Shown: positions 35,666-46,286, counted from the stretch's first letter. The stretch: DNA of 64,000 nucleotides from Lentibacillus populi (GCA_014642895.1 BMJD01000002.1:124001-188000); one strand, 5' to 3'. A program made the numbers and translations. Notes: generated from the sequence alone by a model not told the origin.

Positions 35666-35768
35666 TCGCTTCTTAAAAGCAAGTTGGACCTCGGGCACCA
35701 TGACTTCAAAAAATAATCAACCCCCTGTGAAGACCTGAATCATTTATCCAACATGTAATGGAAAAAAA

Positions 35769-35796
35769 CCACCTACCGGAATGAAGCTTCACTTTA
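35769..35796 (-). repeat. Dispersed repeat family B, copy d
   Basis: On the minus strand it reads CTAAAGTGAAGCTTCATTCC-GGTAGGTGG. The TAA is the stop codon of gltC, so the element begins at the end of that gene in the gene's own direction. Confidence 0.7.
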
Positions 35797-36696
35797 GAGA
35801 AACTTTTCCAGCCTCAAGAAAAATTGCTTGGAAAATTTATAAAACACTTTTTCCGATGGTGCTAAATCTTTACCCTTCTGTTTTATAATCCCGACTGTTC
35901 TTCTGACTTCCGGGATATCGATTGGGATTTTAACGGTCATCCTTGGTATTGCTTCGTGAAACGTACTTTCCGGTAAGAGGGTAACCCCAATCCCGGCTGC
36001 GACCAGACCTTTGATAGCGTCCAAATCTTCTCCTTCTGATGAGATGTTTGGTACAAATCCAGCCTGTTTGCACGCATCCACTAGTATGTTCTCCAAAACA
36101 TAACCTTTAGGGAAACTAACGAATTCATCCTTTTTTAAATCACTGAGATACAGACTTTTTCTTTCTGCCAAAGGGTGGGATAGCGGCAGTAGAGCTAATA
36201 TACTTTCGGTAAATAAAATGTGGCTCTCAATCTCGGGGTCTTTTTTAGGGACAGGCCCGAGAAAAGCGACATCGATATCACCATTTTTTACGGAATCAAT
36301 TAAGAATTTATAGGATCCTTGCCGTAAATGGAAGGCGATATTCGGGTATTCCTTTTTAAAGGCGGAGATAACACTTGGCAACAGATGGTTGGATAAACTT
36401 GTAGGGAAACCGATTTTAATGGTTCCACGCTCCGGATCCAGATATTCATCAATTTGTTTTGTTGCGTTATCAATTGCCTTCATCGCAATCTTCGTATGGG
36501 TTAAAAATATTTTACCAATTTGTGTTAATTTCACATTCCTGCCTTCACGTTCAAATAAAGTAACCCCAAGTTCCCCCTCTAAATTAGCAATCTGTCTACT
36601 TACCGCTGATTGGGCAACATGTAAGTGGATCGCCGCCTCTGATACGTGTTCGCGCTCAGCCACTTCCATAAAATACCGTAATTGACGCAATTCCAT
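35794..36696 (-). CDS. gltC: LysR-type activator of glutamate synthase
   Basis: A 300-residue LysR regulator: N-terminal winged helix (MELRQLRYFMEVAEREHVSEAA, with HVAQSAVSRQIANLEGELG as recognition region) and a C-terminal periplasmic-binding-fold sensor domain. It is divergent from gltA with the operators between them, the arrangement of gltC-gltAB in B. subtilis, where GltC activates glutamate synthase when 2-oxoglutarate is high. GGAGG precedes the ATG at 36696. Its stop codon coincides with a copy of repeat family B. Confidence 0.9.
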   Translation of the reverse strand: MELRQLRYFMEVAEREHVSEAAIHLHVAQSAVSRQIANLEGELGVTLFEREGRNVKLTQIGKIFLTHTKIAMKAIDNATKQIDEYLDPERGTIKIGFPTSLSNHLLPSVISAFKKEYPNIAFHLRQGSYKFLIDSVKNGDIDVAFLGPVPKKDPEIESHILFTESILALLPLSHPLAERKSLYLSDLKKDEFVSFPKGYVLENILVDACKQAGFVPNISSEGEDLDAIKGLVAAGIGVTLLPESTFHEAIPRMTVKIPIDIPEVRRTVGIIKQKGKDLAPSEKVFYKFSKQFFLRLEKFL

Positions 36697-36728
36697 ATTT
36701 TTTACCTCCGTACATTGATCTCAATAAT

Positions 36729-36764
36729 AGATTGTTTTAATCTAAATTATATATTGTTTAGATT
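36729..36764 (+). promoter_or_regulatory. GltC operator region (overlapping dyads)
   Basis: Two overlapping LysR-type (T-N11-A-like) palindromes: AGATTGTTTTAATCT (36729-36743), and the perfect inverted repeat AATCTAAA (36739-36746) ... TTTAGATT (36757-36764). The second overlaps the gltA -35, the usual place for LysR activation. That GltC binds here is inferred from position. Confidence 0.6.
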
Positions 36765-36782
36765 GATTTGAAAACCTATAAT
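36754..36782 (+). promoter_or_regulatory. Sigma-A promoter of gltA
   Basis: TTGTTT (36754-36759), 17 bases, TATAAT (36777-36782). A poor -35 with a perfect -10 fits an activator-dependent promoter. Confidence 0.65.
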
Positions 36783-36834
36783 AAAAATAAGAAAATTTTC
36801 ACTTCAAGTGTGAAAATGAACGGGGGTAAACATA

Positions 36835-39800
36835 ATGCGTTTTAATCAAATACCAAAAGCTCAAGGTCTTTACCACCCTGAATTTGAGCATGATGCATGC
36901 GGGATCGGCCTATATGCGCATATAAATGGCGTCCCCACACATGATATTGTAAAAAAGGGTCTGCACATGCTTTGTCAATTGGATCACCGAGGAGGACAAG
37001 GGAGCGATCCGGCAACAGGGGATGGGGCTGGACTAATGGTGCAAATTCCGGATCTCTTTTTCCGTAAAGTTTGTTCGGAAATGAACTTACCCGATAAAGG
37101 ACGCTACGGTGTAGGGATGATTTTTTTCTCCAATGAGGATCAGAACCGAGCAGCGATGGAAGCTCGGATTAATAGATTTGTCGAACAAGAAGGCCAGACT
37201 GTAATTGGCTGGCGTACGGTACCTGTAAAAATTGACAAAATTGGAATGAAGGCGCAGGAAAGCTGTCCATTCATTCGTCAGGTGTTTATTGGTGCAAATC
37301 CAGCGATCAAAGAAAATACGGCGTTTGAACGAAAATTGTATGTCATTCGGAAGCAAGCTGAAAAGATTGCATGGCAAAGGGAAGAACGTTTTTACTTTAC
37401 CAGTCTTTCAAGTCAGACAATTGTTTACAAAGGGTTATTGACACCAGAACAATTAAATGCATTTTACCCTGATTTGCAGGATGAAGATTTTGTATCTGCC
37501 TTTTCATTGGTGCATTCCCGTTTCAGTACAAATACCTTCCCAAGCTGGGAAAGGGCACATCCGAATCGCTATTTAATGCATAACGGCGAAATCAATACGT
37601 TAAGAGGAAACGTCAACTGGATGAAAGCGCGGGAAAAACAGTTTATCTCGGACGCTTTCGGTGATGATTTGGAAAAAGTAGTACCAATCCTCGATGAAAG
37701 TGGAAGCGACTCGTCCATTTTGGATAATGCTTTGGAGTTTTTTGTTCTTGCGGGCAGGAAACCTGCTCATGCAGCGATGATGCTGATTCCAGAACCGTGG
37801 GTCAATAATCCGCATATGTCGAAGGAAAAGAAAGCCTTCTATGAATATCACAGTGCCTTAATGGAGCCGTGGGACGGACCAACGACGATTTCGTTTACAG
37901 ATGGCAGGCAAATTGGGGCAATTCTGGACAGAAACGGATTAAGACCAGCAAGATATTATGTAACAAAAGATGACTACCTTATCTTTTCATCAGAAGTGGG
38001 AGTCATCGATGTGGAAGAGGGCAATGTTTTATATAAAGACCGTCTAAGTCCCGGAAAAATGCTGCTCGTCGACTTGGAAGAGGGACGGATCATTTCCGAT
38101 GAAGAAATTAAAACAGAAATGTCCCAAGGCGAACCTTATCGCCAATGGCTGGACACAGAGCTTGTTAAAATGGATAGAAGCATCGAAACCAAAGCAGAAA
38201 AACCATTTACTGATTTGCTGACAAGACAAAAAGCATTTGGCTATACGTATGAAGATATTCATAAATATTTGCTTCCATTGGTAGCCGATGAAAAGGATCC
38301 GATTGGGGCGATGGGAAATGATGTGCCATTAGCGGTATTGTCAGACCATCCGCAATCCTTGTTTTCATACTTCAAGCAATTATTTGCACAAGTAACAAAC
38401 CCGCCAATTGATGCTTACCGGGAACAGCTTGTTACATCTACAACGAGCCTGTTGGGGGCAGAAGGAAATATCCTTCATCCAGATGAAACAAACTGTCGCA
38501 GACTTCAAGTTGACACTCCAGTACTATCTAACGAACAGCTTCGGCAATTAAAGGGGGGCGGCTATCCGGGATTTACAAGCAAAACAATCGACACGCTATT
38601 TTATAAGGACCTTAAACAGGGATTGAATCAGTTATGCAAAGAGGCTGACGAGGCAATTGCCCGAGGTATCAATATTCTAATTCTGTCGGACCGTGAGATG
38701 GACGAAAAAGCAATTGCCATTCCTTCTCTGCTTGCAGTAAGTGCATTGCATCAGCATTTGATCCGACAAGGAAGCCGAACAAAAGTAAGCATAATTGCTG
38801 AATCGGGTGAGGCTAGAGAGGTTCATCATTATGCTGCTTTAATTGGTTATGGGGTAAATGCAATAAATCCATACCTTGCATACGCCACGTTAAGTCAAGC
38901 AATTAAAGAAAAACATTTGTCATATAGCTATAAAGATGCAGTAGAACGCTATATTCAGGCCATTACAGAAGGTGTCGTCAAAGTAATGTCCAAAATGGGA
39001 ATTTCCACCATTCAAAGCTATCGTGGTGCCCAAATATTTGAAGCAATCGGAATTAGTAAAAACGTCATTGACCGCTATTTTACTGGAACAGCCTCACAGC
39101 TTGGCGGGATTGATTTAGACACGATTGCAGAAGAAACGATAAAGCGTCACAAAAGTGCCTATGCAGATAATCTTAATCACACATTGGATTCCGGGAGTGA
39201 TTTTCAATGGCGGAAAACTGGCGAACATCATGCGTTTAATCCGAAAACCATTCACATGCTGCAATGGGCGTGCCGACGGGGCGATTACGATTTGTTTAAG
39301 CAATATTCAAAAGCAGCAAATGAAGAACGAATTAATTTTTTGCGGAATTTGTTCACCTTTAAGCAAACGGATTCTATACCAATTGAACAAGTAGAATCGG
39401 CAGAAGAAATCGTTAAACGGTTTAAAACTGGAGCTATGTCATTTGGTTCGTTAAGTCAGGAAGCACATGAGGCGTTAGCAATTGCGATGAACCGGATTGG
39501 CGGGAAAAGCAATAGTGGAGAAGGCGGAGAGGATCCAAACCGATTTGTAATCGGCGAAACCGGTGACTTAAAAAGAAGTGCCATCAAGCAGATTGCATCT
39601 GGACGTTTTGGTGTAAAAAGCGATTATCTAGTTAATGCTGACGAACTGCAAATTAAAATGGCTCAAGGTGCAAAACCTGGTGAGGGTGGACAGCTGCCGG
39701 GAAATAAAGTGTATCCATGGATAGCAGATGTACGTGGATCAACCCCGGGCGTTGGACTAATATCCCCACCGCCACACCATGACATCTATTCCATCGAGGA

Positions 39801-41394
39801 TCTGGCGCAACTGATTCATGATTTAAAAAACGCCAATCGTCATGCCCGTGTAAGTGTAAAACTCGTGGCAAAAGCAGGAATCGGGACAATCGCTGCAGGC
39901 GTTGCCAAAGGAGCCGCGGATGTTATTACGGTTAGCGGCTATGACGGTGGAACAGGTGCCTCGCCAAAAACAAGTATTAAGCATACAGGTCTGCCATGGG
40001 AGCTGGGACTCGCCGAAACACATCAAACGCTGATGCTAAATGGGTTAAGAGATCGGGTAGTATTAGAAACCGATGGCAAGCTGATGACAGGAAAAGATGT
40101 GGTGATGGCGGCGTTGCTTGGGGCAGAGGAATTCGGTTTTGCAACAGCACCACTGGTCGTCCTGGGCTGTATCATGATGCGGGTGTGCCACGTAAATACA
40201 TGTCCAGTAGGAATCGCCACTCAAGATCCGGAATTACGGAAAAAATTCATGGGTGACCCCGACCATATCGTTAACTTTATGTACTATATTGCACAGGAAG
40301 TTAGAGAAATCATGGCGCAATTAGGTTTCAGAACGGTCGATGAAATGGTTGGACGGACAGACGTTTTAGCTGTAAGTGACCGAGCTAAAGCACATTGGAA
40401 AGCAAAGTTTCTGGATTTATCAACCTTGCTTTTCCAAGTTGATGGATCGAGAACTTGTCAGAGAGAACAGAATCATCATTTGGAGGAATCGCTTGATTTA
40501 CGCGAAATTTTACCTGCTGTAAAACCGGCTTTAACGTTTAAGCAACGGGTAGATTTGACTTACCCTATTAAAAATACACATCGTGTGACAGGAACGATAG
40601 TTGGCAGCGAGGTTTCGAAGTGTTACGGAGAAGCTGGATTACCAGAAGACACCATAACGTTACGATTTTCCGGTTCAGCGGGACAGAGCTTTGGAGCTTA
40701 TATCCCAAAAGGTATGTCATTGCTGCTGACTGGTGACGCTAATGACTATGTCGGAAAAGGCTTGTCTGGCGGAAAAGTGGTCGTTTCCTCCCCGACAGCT
40801 GCAAAACTATCCGAATCCAATAACGTTATTATTGGGAATGTTGCTTTTTACGGTGCTACGAGTGGAGAAGCATACATTAACGGATTCGCCGGCGAACGGT
40901 TTGCCGTCCGAAATAGCGGTGCGAACATTGTCGTAGAAGGAATTGGCGATCACGGTTGTGAATATATGACTGGTGGACGTGTCGTTATTTTAGGTGATGT
41001 AGGCAAAAACTTTGCAGCGGGGATGTCTGGTGGCATTGCTTATATTCTTGCTAAAGACTTAGCGCAATTTAAACAGTTATGCAACAAAGAAATGGTGGAG
41101 TTTGAATCACTTACAGCAGAGCAGGAAAGAGAAGAAGTAAAACAGATGGTGGAAAATCATTATCGTTATACAAGAAGTAAAAAGGCAGCTTATGTACTAT
41201 ATGCCTGGAATGAGTGCGTGAAAAATCTCGTGAAAGTTATTCCGAAAGATTATAAACGAATGCTCGAAAAAATTGACGCATATAAGAATGATGGTTTATC
41301 AGATGAAAAGGCAGCTATGCACGCTTTTCAATCAAAAAAGCACAAGAAAGCGACCGTTTCAGAAACAAAAAAACATGAAGCTGTATCATTTTAG
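36835..41394 (+). CDS. gltA: Glutamate synthase (NADPH) large subunit
   Basis: Transfers the amide nitrogen of glutamine to 2-oxoglutarate, giving two glutamates. The 1519-residue protein starts with a short propeptide before the glutaminase nucleophile in HDACGIG (Cys22). A class II glutaminase domain (to about 420), a central domain, the FMN-binding synthase domain ([20 protein letters not shown] and [13 protein letters not shown]), the cysteine cluster [13 protein letters not shown] for the 3Fe-4S centre near 1117, and a C-terminal beta-helix (GXXG repeats) follow. In B. subtilis naming this is GltA. A ribosome site ACGGGGG precedes ATG 36835. Confidence 0.97.
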   Translation: MRFNQIPKAQGLYHPEFEHDACGIGLYAHINGVPTHDIVKKGLHMLCQLDHRGGQGSDPATGDGAGLMVQIPDLFFRKVCSEMNLPDKGRYGVGMIFFSNEDQNRAAMEARINRFVEQEGQTVIGWRTVPVKIDKIGMKAQESCPFIRQVFIGANPAIKENTAFERKLYVIRKQAEKIAWQREERFYFTSLSSQTIVYKGLLTPEQLNAFYPDLQDEDFVSAFSLVHSRFSTNTFPSWERAHPNRYLMHNGEINTLRGNVNWMKAREKQFISDAFGDDLEKVVPILDESGSDSSILDNALEFFVLAGRKPAHAAMMLIPEPWVNNPHMSKEKKAFYEYHSALMEPWDGPTTISFTDGRQIGAILDRNGLRPARYYVTKDDYLIFSSEVGVIDVEEGNVLYKDRLSPGKMLLVDLEEGRIISDEEIKTEMSQGEPYRQWLDTELVKMDRSIETKAEKPFTDLLTRQKAFGYTYEDIHKYLLPLVADEKDPIGAMGNDVPLAVLSDHPQSLFSYFKQLFAQVTNPPIDAYREQLVTSTTSLLGAEGNILHPDETNCRRLQVDTPVLSNEQLRQLKGGGYPGFTSKTIDTLFYKDLKQGLNQLCKEADEAIARGINILILSDREMDEKAIAIPSLLAVSALHQHLIRQGSRTKVSIIAESGEAREVHHYAALIGYGVNAINPYLAYATLSQAIKEKHLSYSYKDAVERYIQAITEGVVKVMSKMGISTIQSYRGAQIFEAIGISKNVIDRYFTGTASQLGGIDLDTIAEETIKRHKSAYADNLNHTLDSGSDFQWRKTGEHHAFNPKTIHMLQWACRRGDYDLFKQYSKAANEERINFLRNLFTFKQTDSIPIEQVESAEEIVKRFKTGAMSFGSLSQEAHEALAIAMNRIGGKSNSGEGGEDPNRFVIGETGDLKRSAIKQIASGRFGVKSDYLVNADELQIKMAQGAKPGEGGQLPGNKVYPWIADVRGSTPGVGLISPPPHHDIYSIEDLAQLIHDLKNANRHARVSVKLVAKAGIGTIAAGVAKGAADVITVSGYDGGTGASPKTSIKHTGLPWELGLAETHQTLMLNGLRDRVVLETDGKLMTGKDVVMAALLGAEEFGFATAPLVVLGCIMMRVCHVNTCPVGIATQDPELRKKFMGDPDHIVNFMYYIAQEVREIMAQLGFRTVDEMVGRTDVLAVSDRAKAHWKAKFLDLSTLLFQVDGSRTCQREQNHHLEESLDLREILPAVKPALTFKQRVDLTYPIKNTHRVTGTIVGSEVSKCYGEAGLPEDTITLRFSGSAGQSFGAYIPKGMSLLLTGDANDYVGKGLSGGKVVVSSPTAAKLSESNNVIIGNVAFYGATSGEAYINGFAGERFAVRNSGANIVVEGIGDHGCEYMTGGRVVILGDVGKNFAAGMSGGIAYILAKDLAQFKQLCNKEMVEFESLTAEQEREEVKQMVENHYRYTRSKKAAYVLYAWNECVKNLVKVIPKDYKRMLEKIDAYKNDGLSDEKAAMHAFQSKKHKKATVSETKKHEAVSF

Positions 41395-41412
41395 AGGAAA
41401 GGAGAGCATAGC

Positions 41413-42909
41413 ATGGGTAAAGTTACTGGTTTCATGGATTACCAGCGTGAAGAGGCTGAAGAGCGTGATCCTTTTACACGACTAACGGATTGGAAAGAAT
41501 ATGCCGCTCCTTTCTCTGATGATGTTTTAATGAGACAGGGAGCACGGTGTATGGATTGCGGGACCCCGTTTTGCCAAATCGGAGAAGAACTGAATGGAGC
41601 AACTACCGGGTGTCCGATTTATAACTTAATTCCCGAGTGGAATGACCTTGTCTATCGCGGACAATGGAAAGAAGCTTTGGAACGGCTGTTAAAAACAAAT
41701 AATTTTCCAGAATTCACTGGAAGAGTTTGCCCTGCTCCCTGTGAAGGATCCTGTACACTTGCTATTTCTGACCCGGCTGTCACCATTAAAAGTATTGAAC
41801 GGACCATTATTGATAAAGGATTTGAAAATGGCTGGATGACACCAAGGATTCTATACAAACGCACAGGTAAATCAATTGCCATTGTAGGATCGGGTCCGGC
41901 AGGGTTGGCAAGTGCAGACCAATTGAATCAAGCTGGCCATACGGTGACAGTTTATGAGCGTGAAGACCGTGCAGGTGGATTATTGACTTATGGTATCCCA
42001 AACATGAAGCTGGAAAAAGATGTAGTTGAACGGAGAATTAGACTATTAGAACAGGAAGGGGTCAATTTCGCGACCAATACCGAAGTAGGAACAGACATTT
42101 CAGCTGAGGACTTAAAAGCGAAGCATGATGCAATTATCCTATGTACCGGGGCGCAAAAACAGCGTGATCTCGTTATTGATGGCCGGGGAGCAACGGGTGT
42201 TCACTTGGCAATGGATTATCTAACAGGTTCCACAAAAAAATTACTAAACGCTGATATGGGAGCAAATGACTTCATTGATGCAGCAGGAAAAGATGTGATT
42301 GTAATCGGTGGTGGAGATACAGGAGCCGATTGTATCGCAACAGCACTTCGGCAAGGCTGTAATAGTGTTGTCCAGTTCGGCAAACATCCAAAACTGCCAT
42401 TAGCCAGAGCTAACAGTAACATGTGGCCGGAATATCCCAATATATTTACTGTCGATTATGCACACAAAGAGGCAACCGCTAAATTCAATAAGGATCCACG
42501 ACAGTACTCCATCCAAACACAGCGATTTGTTATGGATGATAACGGGAATTTAAAAGAATTACACACGGTCCAAATGGAAAAAGTCAAAGATGAAAATGGC
42601 GTGTTTACCTTTAACGAAATCCCCGGTACTGAAAAAGTTTGGCCAGCGCAGCTTGTGCTAATTGCCATTGGATTTGAAGGGCCAGAGCCACAAATACTGC
42701 AACAGTTCGAAGTGCATACAAACAATAAAAAAGTTGAAGCAAAATACGGAGACTTCACTACGAATGTTGAAAAGGTCTTTGCGGCTGGTGATGCAAGACG
42801 CGGTCAAAGTTTAATCGTTTGGGCGATTAATGAAGGGCGTGAAGTGGCTCGGCGGGTTGACCAGTATTTGATGGGCAGCTCGGTATTGCCGTCTTATCTG
42901 GAAGCTTAG
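41413..42909 (+). CDS. gltB: Glutamate synthase (NADPH) small subunit
   Basis: Supplies electrons from NADPH to the large subunit through FAD and two 4Fe-4S clusters. The 498-residue protein has cysteine motifs CMDCGTPFC (about 47-55) and CPAPCEGSC (about 106-114), a first dinucleotide fold AIVGSGPAGLASADQL (about 156) and a second DVIVIGGGDTGADC (about 295) for FAD and NADPH. It starts 18 bases after gltA with AAAGGAGAG before ATG 41413 and is certainly co-transcribed. The 52-bp tandem repeat array follows its stop codon. Confidence 0.97.
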   Translation: MGKVTGFMDYQREEAEERDPFTRLTDWKEYAAPFSDDVLMRQGARCMDCGTPFCQIGEELNGATTGCPIYNLIPEWNDLVYRGQWKEALERLLKTNNFPEFTGRVCPAPCEGSCTLAISDPAVTIKSIERTIIDKGFENGWMTPRILYKRTGKSIAIVGSGPAGLASADQLNQAGHTVTVYEREDRAGGLLTYGIPNMKLEKDVVERRIRLLEQEGVNFATNTEVGTDISAEDLKAKHDAIILCTGAQKQRDLVIDGRGATGVHLAMDYLTGSTKKLLNADMGANDFIDAAGKDVIVIGGGDTGADCIATALRQGCNSVVQFGKHPKLPLARANSNMWPEYPNIFTVDYAHKEATAKFNKDPRQYSIQTQRFVMDDNGNLKELHTVQMEKVKDENGVFTFNEIPGTEKVWPAQLVLIAIGFEGPEPQILQQFEVHTNNKKVEAKYGDFTTNVEKVFAAGDARRGQSLIVWAINEGREVARRVDQYLMGSSVLPSYLEA

Positions 42910-42935
42910 AAAAAGTAGACATTTGCTTCCCAAGT

Positions 42936-42947
42936 AGTAGTTCACTT
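42936..42947 (+). repeat. Left 12-base inverted repeat flanking the tandem array
   Basis: AGTAGTTCACTT, the exact reverse complement of AAGTGAACTACT at 43367-43378. Together with neighbouring bases it looks like a degenerate family B copy on the minus strand (TAAAAGTGAACTACTACTTG). Confidence 0.55.
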
Positions 42948-43050
42948 TTAATGGAGAAGAACTAAATTAACAAGTCTAATGGCTGGCCAATTCGTATCGT
43001 GATCAGTATGCTATTTTTCGTATTTATAGTAATAATTGACAATAACGTTG

Positions 43051-43330
43051 TTCGGTAGTTCTTATATCATTGAGTGACCGAATGATGGCTCTTCCACTGC
43101 AATCGGTCGTTCATAACATCGTTGAGTGACCGAACGATGGATCTTCCGCTGCATTCGGTCGTTCATAACCTCAATAAGTGACCGAATGATGGCTGTTCCG
43201 CTGCATTTGGTCGTTCATAACCTCAATAAGTGACCGAATGATGGATCTTCCGCTGCGTTTGGTCGTTCATAATATCATTGAGTGACCGAGTGATGGCTCT
43301 TCCCCTGTATTTGGTCGTTCATAACCTCGA
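43051..43330 (+). repeat. Tandem array of 52-base units
   Basis: Units start at about 43072, 43124, 43176, 43228 and 43280, with a partial unit before (43051-43071). Each contains a stem GACCGAATG, a 15-base loop and an arm like CATTCGGTC, then GTTCATAACCTCAATAA. There is no spacer diversity as in CRISPR and no open reading frame maintained through it. It occupies most of the 600-base gap between gltB and miaB. Confidence 0.95.
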
Positions 43331-43366
43331 TGCTAGTTGTAATGAGATTGATATTTTTCCCACGGT

Positions 43367-43378
43367 AAGTGAACTACT
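43367..43378 (+). repeat. Right 12-base inverted repeat flanking the tandem array
   Basis: AAGTGAACTACT, partner of the site at 42936. With its surroundings (TAAGTGAACTACTTATTCC-ATAAAGGG) it resembles family B in the plus direction. Confidence 0.55.
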
Positions 43379-43424
43379 TATTCCATAAAGGGAGGTTTTT
43401 TCGTTTGCGGATTTTTCGCACGTA

Positions 43425-43453
43425 TTGTTTAATTTGTGTATAGGCATTATACT
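43425..43453 (+). promoter_or_regulatory. Sigma-A promoter of miaB
   Basis: TTGTTT (43425-43430), 17 bases, TATACT (43448-43453). Confidence 0.6.
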
Positions 43454-43511
43454 GTAATAATGTACACCTATGTGTAAATTAGTGTTTGATATAAAGAAAG
43501 GAGTTTCGTTA

Positions 43512-45080
43512 ATGAACGAACAACAGCGAAAGGAACAGTCACAAATTAAGCAGATGGGTGCCGCGGACAGAAAATCCGGACAGGACAAACCATTAAGCGA
43601 AAAAACGAGTGCTGATTTTGCCAAGTATTTTGAAACGACGTATGAGCCACCAAATCTGAATAAGGCACGGAAACGCGGGCGCGATAAAGTAACGGTTCAT
43701 TATGATTTTGGTATCCCTGAGGATATGGAAAACATTGGTAAAGGGAAAAAGTTCCTGATCCGTACATATGGCTGTCAAATGAATGAACATGATACAGAGG
43801 TCATGGCAGGTATTTTAACGGATATGGGCTATGAGTCAACAGCTGACACGAACGAAGCGGATATCATTCTATTAAATACATGTGCCATTCGGGAAAATGC
43901 AGAAAATAAAGTGTTCGGGGAAATCGGCCACCTGAAACCATTAAAAGTGGAAAAACCAGATTTAATCCTTGGTGTTTGTGGCTGTATGTCCCAGGAAGAA
44001 TCCGTTGTTAACCGGATCATGAAAAAACATCCACAAGTTGACCTGATTTTTGGAACGCACAATATTCATCGTCTGCCACAGTTAGTTAAAGAAGCAATGT
44101 TCGGCAAGGAAAAAGTTGTGGAAGTGTGGTCCAAGGAAGGGGACATCATCGAAAATCTTCCGAAAGCACGCAAAGGAAAAATTAAAGCATGGGTAAACAT
44201 CATGTACGGCTGTGATAAGTTTTGTACGTATTGTATCGTACCAATGACCCGTGGGAAAGAACGGAGCCGCAGACCAGAGGATATCATCCAGGAGGTACGC
44301 CATTTGGTAGCACAAGGCTATCAGGAAGTGACACTGCTTGGGCAAAATGTCAATGCGTACGGAAAAGATTTTGAAGACATCACATACGGCCTTGGGGACC
44401 TGATGGATGATATTCATAAAATTGATATACCAAGGGTACGTTTTACAACATCCCATCCAAGAGATTTCGATGACCGGTTAATTGAAGTGCTTGCAAAAGG
44501 CGGTAATTTACTTGATCATATTCACTTGCCGGTTCAGTCCGGAAGTAGTGAAATATTGAAAAAAATGAATCGGAAATATACCCGTGAAGACTATTTGGAA
44601 CTAGTCCGCAAAATTCGTAAAGCAATGCCGAATGCGACATTGACAACAGATATCATTGTTGGGTTTCCAAATGAGACAGATGAGCAATTTGAAGAAACGA
44701 TGACACTTGTGGAAGAGGTTGGTTTTGAAGCAGCCTATACATTTATCTATTCTCCTCGTGAAGGTACACCTGCAGCGCGGAAAAAGGATAATGTACCAGA
44801 GGAAGTGAAAAAGCAGCGCTTGTATCGTTTAAATGAGCTTGTCAATAAACAATCGGCTTCATCCATGAAACAGTACCAGGAAAAGATCGTTAAAGTACTT
44901 GTTGAAGGCGAGAGTAAAAAAGATCCGGATGTTTTAGCCGGGTATACAGAAAGAAATAAACTGGTTAATTTTAAAGGTCCGAAATCGGCGATAGGAAAAA
45001 TTGTTGATGTAAAAATTACCGAAGCAAAAACATGGTCATTAAATGGAGTAATGGCAGAAAATACGGTAGAGGTGAACTAA
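43512..45080 (+). CDS. miaB: tRNA-2-methylthio-N6-dimethylallyladenosine synthase
   Basis: Radical-SAM methylthiotransferase that converts i6A37 to ms2i6A37 in tRNA, acting after MiaA (encoded at 51.5 kb). The 522-residue protein has a basic N-terminal extension and the UPF0004 domain with three cluster cysteines ([27 protein letters not shown]). The radical-SAM motif is [12 protein letters not shown] (about 233-244), and a C-terminal TRAM domain ends the protein. ATG 43512 follows GAAAGGAG; an upstream in-frame codon at 43470 lies in the leader. It starts the miaB-ricA-cotE block conserved in B. subtilis (ymcB-ymcA-cotE). Confidence 0.97.
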   Translation: MNEQQRKEQSQIKQMGAADRKSGQDKPLSEKTSADFAKYFETTYEPPNLNKARKRGRDKVTVHYDFGIPEDMENIGKGKKFLIRTYGCQMNEHDTEVMAGILTDMGYESTADTNEADIILLNTCAIRENAENKVFGEIGHLKPLKVEKPDLILGVCGCMSQEESVVNRIMKKHPQVDLIFGTHNIHRLPQLVKEAMFGKEKVVEVWSKEGDIIENLPKARKGKIKAWVNIMYGCDKFCTYCIVPMTRGKERSRRPEDIIQEVRHLVAQGYQEVTLLGQNVNAYGKDFEDITYGLGDLMDDIHKIDIPRVRFTTSHPRDFDDRLIEVLAKGGNLLDHIHLPVQSGSSEILKKMNRKYTREDYLELVRKIRKAMPNATLTTDIIVGFPNETDEQFEETMTLVEEVGFEAAYTFIYSPREGTPAARKKDNVPEEVKKQRLYRLNELVNKQSASSMKQYQEKIVKVLVEGESKKDPDVLAGYTERNKLVNFKGPKSAIGKIVDVKITEAKTWSLNGVMAENTVEVN

Positions 45081-45081
45081 A

Positions 45082-45510
45082 ATGGCGGAATATACACGTA
45101 CTCAAGTACTGGATCAAGCCAAAAGATTGGCAGACATGCTTGCAAATACAGATGAAATTGATCGTTTTAAGCAGGTTGAAGCAAAAATAAATGAAAATAA
45201 AAAAGTACAACAGTTAATTAATCGGATTAAGGCTTTGCAAAAGCAAGCCGTTAATTTCCAGGCCTATGAAAAAAAGGAAGCATTAAAGAAGGTTGAAGTG
45301 GAAATAGATCGGCTTCAGGGTGAGCTCGATGAAATTCCGGTTGTTCAGGAATTTAAAGAAACACAAATTGTTGTCAACGATGTCCTGCAGCTTGTTACTG
45401 GTACAATTGCCCGGGAAGTAACAAATAAAGTAATTGAATCAACTGGTGGTGACCTGCTTTCAGGTGAAACAGGATCAAAAGTAAAAAATAGTTCTGCATG
45501 CAGCCACTAA
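45082..45510 (+). CDS. ricA: RicA/YmcA, RNA-maturation and developmental regulator
   Basis: A 142-residue helical Com_YlbF-family protein. In B. subtilis RicA joins RicF (YlbF) and RicT (YaaT) in an Fe-S-containing complex that steers RNase Y cleavage and supports sporulation, competence and biofilms. The long amphipathic helices and the GGDLLSGETGSK C-terminal segment are typical. The only cysteine I see is in the final SACSH. It begins one base after miaB and is presumably co-transcribed; rny itself is at 32.5 kb. Confidence 0.93.
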   Translation: MAEYTRTQVLDQAKRLADMLANTDEIDRFKQVEAKINENKKVQQLINRIKALQKQAVNFQAYEKKEALKKVEVEIDRLQGELDEIPVVQEFKETQIVVNDVLQLVTGTIAREVTNKVIESTGGDLLSGETGSKVKNSSACSH

Positions 45511-45551
45511 CAAATTCCAGGCGGGGATCGGGCATCTCCGCCTGGAGTTTG
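45511..45551 (+). terminator. Strong hairpin after ricA
   Basis: CAAATTCCAGGCGG pairs with CCGCCTGGAGTTTG over 14 bases (one G-T pair). It directly abuts the stop codon, and only a distant T-rich stretch follows, so it may stabilise or end the miaB-ricA mRNA. Confidence 0.65.
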
Positions 45552-45607
45552 TAGACTTACTTTTTCAAGAACGGTTCCCCCTCTTTTAAGACAAATAATT
45601 TAGCTAT

Positions 45608-45636
45608 GCACTTTAGGTATTTGTCTTGCATAAAAT
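45608..45636 (+). promoter_or_regulatory. Candidate sigma-E promoter of cotE
   Basis: GCACTTT (45608-45614), 14 bases, CATAAAAT (45629-45636). The -10 is a good sigma-E match and the -35 is partial. cotE is sigma-E (and later sigma-K) transcribed in B. subtilis. Confidence 0.45.
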
Positions 45637-45667
45637 GACTATGAAAAAAGAGGAGGTAAACGTAATT

Positions 45668-46246
45668 ATGAGTTTTCTTGAACAAGAGTATAGAGAAATC
45701 ATCACAAAAGCAGTTTGCGGTAAGGGACGCAAATTCACGCAGGCAACTCATTCCGTAACGCCATCACATAGACCGTCAAGTATTCTTGGCTGCTGGGTAA
45801 TCAATCATTTGTATAATGCCAAGAAAAAGTCCGAAGATACGGTTGAGGTGAATGGCAGCTACGATATAAACATTTGGTATTCCTATAATGACAATACAAA
45901 AACAGAAGTAGTAACAGAAAGGGTAACATACTGTGATTATATTCCGTTATCCATCAAGGATGACAACTGCTTAAATGATGACTATGATGTTATTTGTAAA
46001 GTCGTGCAGCAGCCAAATTGTCTTGAATGCAAGATTGCAAATCAGGGTCATAAAATTGTTGTTGAGATTGAACGTGAATTTGTTGTACAAATAATCGGGG
46101 AAACAAAGATCTGTGTTAAAGTGGATCCAAAGGGTTGTGAAAAAGATGATGATGACGAGGATTGGAGTTTTGATATAACAGACGAGGAACTAAACGATGT
46201 TAATCCAGATTTTCTAAATGAAAGCAGCAGCAGCAGTAAAGACTAG
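45668..46246 (+). CDS. cotE: Outer spore coat morphogenetic protein CotE
   Basis: CotE builds the outer coat layer on the developing spore in the mother cell. The 192-residue protein has the hallmark [49 protein letters not shown] and [10 protein letters not shown] blocks and an acidic C-terminal tail ([20 protein letters not shown]) ending in a run of serines. ATG 45668 is set by GAGGAGG at 45650-45656. It has its own promoter and terminator between ricA and mutS, as in B. subtilis. Confidence 0.96.
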   Translation: MSFLEQEYREIITKAVCGKGRKFTQATHSVTPSHRPSSILGCWVINHLYNAKKKSEDTVEVNGSYDINIWYSYNDNTKTEVVTERVTYCDYIPLSIKDDNCLNDDYDVICKVVQQPNCLECKIANQGHKIVVEIEREFVVQIIGETKICVKVDPKGCEKDDDDEDWSFDITDEELNDVNPDFLNESSSSSKD

Positions 46247-46250
46247 AATA

Positions 46251-46286
46251 CTTACGAGGGAGCAATTCTCTCGTAAGTTTTTTTAT
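46251..46286 (+). terminator. Intrinsic terminator of cotE
   Basis: ACTTACGAG pairs perfectly with CTCGTAAGT, followed by seven T. Confidence 0.92.

Noticed and set aside
39996..40256. Alternative-frame ORFs inside gltA and other long genes
   Set aside because: They are shadows of strongly conserved coding frames and have no ribosome sites of their own.
43051..43330. CRISPR array
   Set aside because: Units are contiguous 52-base copies with no unique spacers, and no cas genes are in the window.
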